Source: Acidobacteriaceae bacterium (GTDB lineage Bacteria > Acidobacteriota > Terriglobia > Terriglobales > Acidobacteriaceae). From it: DNA of 38,160 nt. The stretch spans positions 1-38,160 of the forward strand of contig PLCS01000006.1 in NCBI GenBank assembly GCA_003134855.1, read 5' to 3'. The notes under the pieces are model-generated. The model had not been told where the DNA came from. It saw nothing but the letters and a program-made list of their open reading frames with translations, and did not search any database. Positions 32,825 to 38,160 of the stretch are shown here, one piece after another. Made by a program: the position numbers and the translations under genes. Numbering within the stretch: position 1 is the first letter of the stretch; each line of letters begins with the position of its first letter.

Positions 32825-33888
32825 GTCTTCGCGTGCTTGACCCCAAAGGCCCGCAGCCTGGCCAGAGTCGCCGCCGCCTGCCCGGAGTCAATCGCCTCCG
32901 CGCCCATCCGGACTCCTTCTTTCAGATCTCCGGCCAGCCCCGCGGCCACCAGGCCCGCCGCGGCGTTCAGCAGAACGATCTCGCGCCGCGCGCCGGGAAT
33001 GCCGGTCAGCACGTCATAGAGCAAAGCCGCGTTGGTCTTCACATCGCCGCCGGTAAATTCCTCCAGCTTGCGGCGTGGCAGCCCGGCCATCTCGGGCGTC
33101 ACGCGCGCGGCGTGCATCGCCGGCTTGCCGCCTTCAGGTGTCTCTTCAATGCGCGCCACAATCGACTCGCCGGTCGTGGTCAGCTCGTCAATCCCATCGG
33201 TCCCATGCACGATGAAGGCCCGTTTAGCTCCCAGCTCCACCAGAGCGCGGCCCACCAGCAGCACCTTGCTCGGCGAGAGCACGCCAATCACCTGCGTCCG
33301 CGCACCGGCCGGATTGGTCAGCGGGCCACATAAATTAAAAATCGTCCGGAAGCCCAGCGTCCGCCTGAGCGGCCCCACGGCCTTCATCGCCGGATGATAG
33401 AGCGGCGCAAAGAGGAACATGAATCCAGTCGCGCGCAGGCACTCCACGGCCAGCTCCGGCTTCAGCTCAATGGGCACGCCCAACGCCTCCAGCACATCCG
33501 CCGCACCGCACAGCGAAGTCACCGCGCGGTTGCCGTGCTTGGCCACCTTGGCTCCCGCCGCCGCCGCCACCAGCGCCGCGCCCGAGGAGATGTTGAAGGT
33601 CAATGGACCCCCGCCGCCAGTGCCCACCACGTCAACCAACTCATCGCGCTCGGAGTCCGTCAGCGGCATCGGCGTCACCCGTCGGCGCATCACCTCTACA
33701 AAACCGGCCAGCTCCGCCGCCTGTTCGCCGCGCGTTGCCATCACCGTCAGCAGCGCCGCCGTCTCCACCTCCGGCACCGTGCCGGAGAGAATCTCCTCCA
33801 GCGCTCTAGCCGCCTGCTCACGCGTCAACGCCGCCCCATCCTCGGCCAGCGGCTTCAATAGCTCTTTGACTTGTCCCATACCTTCCAT
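32821..33888 (-). CDS. trpD: Anthranilate phosphoribosyltransferase
   Basis: Joins anthranilate to PRPP, the second step of tryptophan synthesis. The 355-aa protein has the helical N-terminal domain, the PRPP-binding glycine loop as GTGGGGPLTFNISSG, KHGNRAVTSLCGAADVLEALG, PLYHPAMKAVGPLRRTLGFRT-type sequence, FNLCGPLTNPAGA, VHGTDGIDEL and the closing NAAAGLVAAG. The first motif has Gly where the family normally has Asp (GTGGDG). No other trp gene is adjacent. The start is either ATG at 33888 or ATG at 33879; neither has a good ribosome binding site. Confidence 0.93.
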   Translation of the reverse strand: MEGMGQVKELLKPLAEDGAALTREQAARALEEILSGTVPEVETAALLTVMATRGEQAAELAGFVEVMRRRVTPMPLTDSERDELVDVVGTGGGGPLTFNISSGAALVAAAAGAKVAKHGNRAVTSLCGAADVLEALGVPIELKPELAVECLRATGFMFLFAPLYHPAMKAVGPLRRTLGFRTIFNLCGPLTNPAGARTQVIGVLSPSKVLLVGRALVELGAKRAFIVHGTDGIDELTTTGESIVARIEETPEGGKPAMHAARVTPEMAGLPRRKLEEFTGGDVKTNAALLYDVLTGIPGARREIVLLNAAAGLVAAGLAGDLKEGVRMGAEAIDSGQAAATLARLRAFGVKHAKT

Positions 33889-33923
33889 GATAACGGCGCG
33901 GAATCAACGCGGCGCCGCTGTTA

Positions 33924-36068
33924 TTATCGCGTCCCCTCCAGCGCCTGCGCGGCGCGCGTGAGTGCCTGGGTGAGCACCGTCAACTGCTGCGTGGCGAGCT
34001 TGAGGTCGCGCGCCTCGATGGCCTCATTGACGCCGGGAATCACCACGGCGGAGTAACCGGTGAACTCGCCGGGAGCGTAGATGGTGTGCTTGTACCAGGG
34101 GCGGTTGGGCAGGCCTTGCTCACAGATGAGGCCGGTCTCGGCCTGTCGCAGGGCCAGATTGAGTTTGGCGAGGTCGCCGATGGCGGCGATCTGCTGGGTG
34201 TGGGCGCGGACGGCGGCGGCGGAAAAGCGAGTAGCGGCGGCCTCAGCGGGGCCGAAGTCGAGTGCGCTGAGTCCGGCGTCGCCAGCTTTCTTTTTGGCTG
34301 CGTCAATGTACGAGCTGATCGCGGCGGCATAGGCGACGTAGTCGTAGGGCAGCACGTCTGCGTCGGCCATGCGCAGCGCTTCCAGGCCGAGGACGCGCGC
34401 CATCTCCTGCAAATAAACAAACTTTGGGTCGGCGTTCTCAGTGTACCAGGCGTAGTTATCGAAGACGGAGTGATAGACGCCATAGGGCCCTTCCGAGCCG
34501 ATGTCGGTGGAGGGCACACCAATGTGCTGGAAGAAGGGCGTGAAGTCGGAGCCGGAGCCGAGGTCGCCGACATGGATTTCTTCGCCGGGAGCGGGCGGGG
34601 CGTGGGTAGCGCCCGCGCTTTTGATGCGCCACTGCTGATAGACCGTTCCGCCCAGCGGACTGGGAACCGAGCGGGTCAGCTCGCGGAGAAACTGCTTGAG
34701 CGAGGGCACGGCCGAGGCGGAGAAATCCGCGCCCGCGACGGCGACGTCTGTGTTGAAGTAGGCGACGGCGTGCTCAAGCGCCTGGGCGTTCTGCTCCACC
34801 CACTCGGTTGAGCCGATGAGGCCTTCTTCCTCGGCGTCCCAACTGGCGAAGACAATCGTCCGTTTGGGCCGCCAGCCCTGTTTGGTCAGCGCGCCTAGGC
34901 CATGAACCGCTTCAAGCATGGCGGCGGTGCCGCTGGAGGGGTCGACCGCGCCGTAGATCCAGGCGTCGCGGTGATTGCCGACGATCACCCATTCGTCGGG
35001 GTACTCCGTTCCTTTGATCTTGCCGATGACATCCCAAATGATGCGGCGCTGGAAGTCCTGCACGGAGACCAGGTGGACCTTCACGCTGCCCTGTCCTCCA
35101 ACTTGTCCGAGGTGGTAGCGGAAGGGCAATGCGCCCTGCCAATCCTGCGGCACACTGGGGCCGCGGAGGGCTTGCAGGATCGGCGCGGCGTCGTGGTAGC
35201 TGAGGGGAATAGAGATAATGTGCGGCTCGTTGCCGTAGGGCGATACGCGCGCCGAGTCGGGCAGATCGAGCGTCGAGGCCACGCCGGGAGTCTCCGGGTC
35301 GCCGGAATACTTGAAGATATATTGCACCGAGCCGTACTGAATGCCCGTCTCCGGCCGCCAGGGGCCGATGGGATACGCGTCGCCCTTGTAGTAGCCGTCG
35401 TCGCGCGGGTCGGAGTAGATGAGCACGCCCACGGCGCCGCGCTGCTCGGCGAGGTAAACCTTGACGCCGCGGAAGTTGGCGCCGTAGCGCACCAGCACGA
35501 TCTTGCCGCGCAGGTCGATGTGCTGCGCGGCGAGATAGTCGAAGTCCTCCAGGCGGCCGTAATTGGCGTAAACCACCTCAGCGGTCACATCACCAGATCC
35601 AGATGACCCGCTGAAGGGCATCACCACCCGCGGATCGTCCTGATAAGGGTCGCCGTCCACGTGCTCGCGCGCAGGGCCGCTCATCAGCAACTTGCCGCTG
35701 GAGTCATAGGCCTCGACGCGCACCGTTTTCGGCTGATTCATCAGCACGCGATAGGGAACGATCTCCGTCTCCAGGCCGGCCGCGCGAAATCTCTGCGCCA
35801 CGTATTCGGCGGTCTTGCGGTCTTCGGGGGTCGAAGCCAGATGCGGCTCACTAGTGAGTATCTTCAGGTGCTGGCCGGCCAGCTTGGCGTCGGGGACGGC
35901 GAGAAACTTTTCCTCGATCTTGGACTGGGCGGTGAAGTCCGCATAGCCGAAGACGGCAGGCTGGACTGAATTCTGGGCCGGACTCTGAGCCGCCAACGGC
36001 CTGGAAACGAAAGCGGGCGGAAGAATTGCCAGTAGGACCAGAGAGACAAGCTGCTTGCGCACAATCAT
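33924..36068 (-). CDS. M28 family exopeptidase (glutamate carboxypeptidase II-like)
   Basis: A secreted two-zinc exopeptidase, 714 aa. Signal peptide to about residue 28 (MIVRKQLVSLVLLAILPPAF then LAAQ). A PA domain is inserted at about 160-300 (GKIVLVRYGANFRGVKV). The peptidase core has zinc ligands matching the human PSMA family: His366 in GNHRDAW, Asp376 in GAVDPSSG, the base-ligand pair Glu413-Glu414 in WDAEEEGLIGSTEW, Asp441 in FNTDVAV and His533 in VYHSVFDNY. GSGSDFTPFFQHIG is also typical. A C-terminal dimerisation domain follows (about 590-714). The start at 36068 has a GAGG site; the frame extends further upstream without signals. Confidence 0.93.
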   Translation of the reverse strand: MIVRKQLVSLVLLAILPPAFVSRPLAAQSPAQNSVQPAVFGYADFTAQSKIEEKFLAVPDAKLAGQHLKILTSEPHLASTPEDRKTAEYVAQRFRAAGLETEIVPYRVLMNQPKTVRVEAYDSSGKLLMSGPAREHVDGDPYQDDPRVVMPFSGSSGSGDVTAEVVYANYGRLEDFDYLAAQHIDLRGKIVLVRYGANFRGVKVYLAEQRGAVGVLIYSDPRDDGYYKGDAYPIGPWRPETGIQYGSVQYIFKYSGDPETPGVASTLDLPDSARVSPYGNEPHIISIPLSYHDAAPILQALRGPSVPQDWQGALPFRYHLGQVGGQGSVKVHLVSVQDFQRRIIWDVIGKIKGTEYPDEWVIVGNHRDAWIYGAVDPSSGTAAMLEAVHGLGALTKQGWRPKRTIVFASWDAEEEGLIGSTEWVEQNAQALEHAVAYFNTDVAVAGADFSASAVPSLKQFLRELTRSVPSPLGGTVYQQWRIKSAGATHAPPAPGEEIHVGDLGSGSDFTPFFQHIGVPSTDIGSEGPYGVYHSVFDNYAWYTENADPKFVYLQEMARVLGLEALRMADADVLPYDYVAYAAAISSYIDAAKKKAGDAGLSALDFGPAEAAATRFSAAAVRAHTQQIAAIGDLAKLNLALRQAETGLICEQGLPNRPWYKHTIYAPGEFTGYSAVVIPGVNEAIEARDLKLATQQLTVLTQALTRAAQALEGTR

Positions 36069-36180
36069 GAGCGGAACCTCTTTATGTGAGTCACCCAGAC
36101 GGCGAGCAAGCAACTCAAATGGGTGCCCCAGATCTCGAGACCTGGGAAGCAATAATAGTTTGACCCGCGACTGCCGGCTG

Positions 36181-36585
36181 CTATGCAACCTGCTGTGCAC
36201 AATGGGCGCAGCGGCGGGCGGCCAGCGGAATATCACTCAGACATTCAGGGCAGGTCTTCACAGACGACGGAGCCTCGGGCGCGGGTTTCTGGAGCTTTGC
36301 AAGCAGCTTATTCAAGGGCAATACTATCCCAAAATAGACCACACTGGCCACAATCAGGAACGAGATGGCGGCGTTCATGAAGTTGCCGATCATGATTGGG
36401 GTGCCATTCACCTTCAGCACTACGGAACTGAAATCCGGCTTGCCCACGATGGCGGCGATCAACTGTGTCAGGACGTCCTTCACCAGGGACGTGATGATGG
36501 AGTTGAAGGCCGCGCCCAAGATCACGGCGACGGCCAGGTCAACAACGTTTCCGCGCAGAATGAAATCGCGAAATCCCTTGAGCAT
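36181..36585 (-). CDS. mscL: Large-conductance mechanosensitive channel with zinc-ribbon tail
   Basis: Opens under membrane tension to release solutes during osmotic downshock. The 134-aa protein has the N-terminal amphipathic helix MLKGFRDFILRGNVVDLAVA, TM1 (about 14-45), a periplasmic loop with VGKPDFSSVVL, and TM2 (about 70-92). The usual cytoplasmic helix bundle is replaced or followed by four cysteines, Cys112, Cys115, Cys126 and Cys129, arranged CPEC-x10-CAHC, a likely zinc ribbon. An AGGGAG site lies six bases before the ATG. Confidence 0.95.
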   Translation of the reverse strand: MLKGFRDFILRGNVVDLAVAVILGAAFNSIITSLVKDVLTQLIAAIVGKPDFSSVVLKVNGTPIMIGNFMNAAISFLIVASVVYFGIVLPLNKLLAKLQKPAPEAPSSVKTCPECLSDIPLAARRCAHCAQQVA

Positions 36586-36730
36586 AAGTCTCCCTTCGAC
36601 GGTGAAGCCTTAGCAACCGCCATTGACGTGAATCGGGTTCACGGATGGCGCTATTGAACATCCTATACGGCAGCAGGTTGCATTCGGCAGTCTGAATAGA
36701 GCTTTGGCGGGTCAGGCAGGGGGAGAACTC

Positions 36731-37279
36731 TCAAAGGGCTGCGGCTAGCTTGGGATAGAGCCCCGCGTGGCTGGTTTCATACAGGCACAGCAGACGCTGG
36801 CGCATCAGGTAGTAAGCCGAAGAGGCCTCCTGTGCGTGCAGGGGGAGGGTGAGCTGGTAACGCCGCAGCAGCTTGGAGGGAATCAGTCCCAGTTCGACGC
36901 GGCGGACGGCGCGGCGTAGCGAAGCCGCGTCAAGTCTCATGCGTTCGGTTACGATCACGGCCTCGGTAAAATTCCACTGTTGCGCGCAGGCGGCCAGCGC
37001 CAGCATGACCTCGGCGTTCTCGCGCATCTTTCTCATGCCTCGATAGCCGCCGAGAAACTCCCAAATCTCGTTCGGCTCCAGATCGATCTGATTGCGGTGC
37101 GGGGCCAGGTAATCCACAGCAACCGCGGACAACTCCACCATATCCAGCCGGTAAAGATCGGCGACAAGATTGTGCCAACCCCGCCGCCGCTGCTTCACCA
37201 ACTGCAAGAGCAGAAGAGTCAGAGCGCAGAGCAAAGCGCAACTTCCGGCGAAGACGAGATAGGGCTGCAAAAAGGTCAT
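36731..37279 (-). CDS. Membrane-anchored protein of unknown function
   Basis: A protein of about 182 aa that I do not recognise. It has one N-terminal membrane helix (MTFLQPYLVFAGSCALLCAL through LLLLQL) followed by a basic stop-transfer KQRRRG, so the rest, a mostly helical domain with many Arg, Glu and Leu, should be cytoplasmic. I start it at 37279, eleven bases after the stop of the upstream gene. The in-frame ATG at 37315 would overlap that gene. It is probably co-transcribed with it. The 145 bases between this gene and mscL hold nothing obvious. Confidence 0.65.
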   Translation of the reverse strand: MTFLQPYLVFAGSCALLCALTLLLLQLVKQRRRGWHNLVADLYRLDMVELSAVAVDYLAPHRNQIDLEPNEIWEFLGGYRGMRKMRENAEVMLALAACAQQWNFTEAVIVTERMRLDAASLRRAVRRVELGLIPSKLLRRYQLTLPLHAQEASSAYYLMRQRLLCLYETSHAGLYPKLAAAL

Positions 37280-37289
37280 CGAAAAGATA

Positions 37290-38051
37290 TTACCTTTGCG
37301 CGCCCAGCGTGTCAATATCTTTATTTACGCGCTGATGCAAAGCAAGAATGTAGGCGCGGAGTTCAGACGGAATCTCCTGTCTCGCCGGCTCGTCCTGCCA
37401 GAACTGAACCATCCAGTAGATCAGAGCCGCAAGATAGGCGAACTTCCTCACATTATCCAGCGCGTCGAAATGGAGATGAGTACCATAGTAACCATGCAGC
37501 AGATCAACCAGCATCGCTGCTATCACCCAGATAGACCAGCCCGTGACAAGCGCAAAGACATGATTCCGAAGGCCCAGACCGAGCTGCTTCGCGGTCAACA
37601 GCATTACGACGAAGAGTTCGCAAACCACCAGGCTGGTGAAGAAGCTGCTCCCAGCCTCCAAGCGTTCAGATAGGGTCGCGAGTGGAGGCGTGAGCATCCA
37701 GGCGAGCGCGGCGGCCAGCATAAGCCCCGCCGCGCCCCCCAGAATAAACTGCTTTCTGGCATCCCGGAGCCAGGTTCCGGTGGGCTGCATCACGATTCGG
37801 GCTATTTCAAAGATCACCCCAAGCTGCAGGGCAAACTCGATCAGAACGGAAGACCAGTAGACCTGCGTATACAAACTCCGGAAACCAAATTGCGCGAGCA
37901 TACAGAGAATTGGGATCAGCGCAGTATCAAATCCCATATATGCCGTGAAAACAGAGAAATGCTTCCACCTGCGCCGAACTATCAGAACGGCAAACAGGAG
38001 AGCAGTGACCAGCCAGGTAGCTGCAACGAATATCCAACTGAGCACTGACAA
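37290..38051 (-). CDS. Multi-pass membrane protein of unknown function
   Basis: A 253-aa protein with about seven hydrophobic helices (for example SWIFVAATWLVTALLFAVLI, GAAGLMLAAALAWML, FALVTGWSIWVIAAMLVDLL) and a polar, charged C-terminus. I do not recognise the family. The likely start is TTG at 38051, with GAGG about ten bases upstream; GTG at 38045 is an alternative. It is followed closely by the single-helix protein, so the two form a membrane pair. The 109 bases beyond the start to the window end show no gene, only a TAAAAT-like stretch on the minus strand. Confidence 0.72.
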   Translation of the reverse strand: MSVLSWIFVAATWLVTALLFAVLIVRRRWKHFSVFTAYMGFDTALIPILCMLAQFGFRSLYTQVYWSSVLIEFALQLGVIFEIARIVMQPTGTWLRDARKQFILGGAAGLMLAAALAWMLTPPLATLSERLEAGSSFFTSLVVCELFVVMLLTAKQLGLGLRNHVFALVTGWSIWVIAAMLVDLLHGYYGTHLHFDALDNVRKFAYLAALIYWMVQFWQDEPARQEIPSELRAYILALHQRVNKDIDTLGAQR

Positions 38052-38160
38052 ATTGAGTTCACCTCGCTGGCTCTATTCTCTCCATTTTACGCGGCCAGCG
38101 ATTAAGGAAACTTGGAAGCTACTACACCAGATGCAGTTTGGGCATATCCGGTGGCATTGG

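Overview
The window looks like a chromosomal segment of an Acidobacteriota member (Terriglobia-like). The strongest marker is a pair of secreted proteins carrying the VWFA-related Acidobacterial domain. The high GC, the YVTN beta-propeller lipoprotein, the many palindromic intergenic repeats and the general gene repertoire agree with this. I see no phage, transposase, integrase, CRISPR array or rRNA. The content is housekeeping genes mixed with envelope and polysaccharide genes.

Layout. (1) 1-1776, minus strand: a tRNA-tuf operon read Thr(TGT), Tyr(GTA), an 88-aa membrane protein, Thr(GGT), Gly(TCC), a 103-aa protein, then tuf (cut by the window edge). The same four tRNAs precede tufB in E. 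coli. The spacers hold palindromic and tandem repeats. (2) 2020-5338, plus: aroF, a YVTN-repeat lipoprotein, dut, and a low-GC small secreted protein. (3) 5522-9868: an M23 peptidase convergent with an alpha/beta hydrolase, then a VKOR family protein divergent from nadD-rsfS. NadD has a duplicated nucleotide-binding motif and RsfS has a histone-H1-like tail. (4) 9996-19517, minus: pyrG, then a three-member paralogous family of secreted proteins, one short (392 aa) and two long with a VWA domain (1018 and 1023 aa).

(5) 19638-28057: a sugar-nucleotide and exopolysaccharide block. It holds ugd (minus) and, divergent from it, manA, an HD-domain protein, a beta-barrel outer-membrane protein, a WecG/TagA/CpsF glycosyltransferase, gmd, fcl and an acyltransferase-3 protein. 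Together these point to UDP-glucuronate, fructose-6-P/mannose-6-P interconversion and GDP-L-fucose for a surface glycan. The mannose-1-P steps (manB/manC) are not in the window. (6) 28171-32824, plus: a phosphoglucose isomerase of the type usually fused to transaldolase, then ccmE-ccmA-ybaK-ccmB-DUF1810 with mostly overlapping ATGA junctions. CcmE has the rare CxxxY heme-binding motif in place of HxxxY. (7) 32821-38051, minus: trpD, an M28 glutamate-carboxypeptidase-II-like exopeptidase, mscL with a C-terminal zinc-ribbon tail, and a pair of membrane proteins I do not recognise.

Nothing here is clearly a new defence or mobile system. The best leads are the two small genes and paired palindromic elements inside the tRNA-tuf operon, the triplicated VWA-related family with a copied leader, the palindrome captured inside the ybaK reading frame, the RsfS tail, and the Cys-type CcmE in a rearranged ccm operon.
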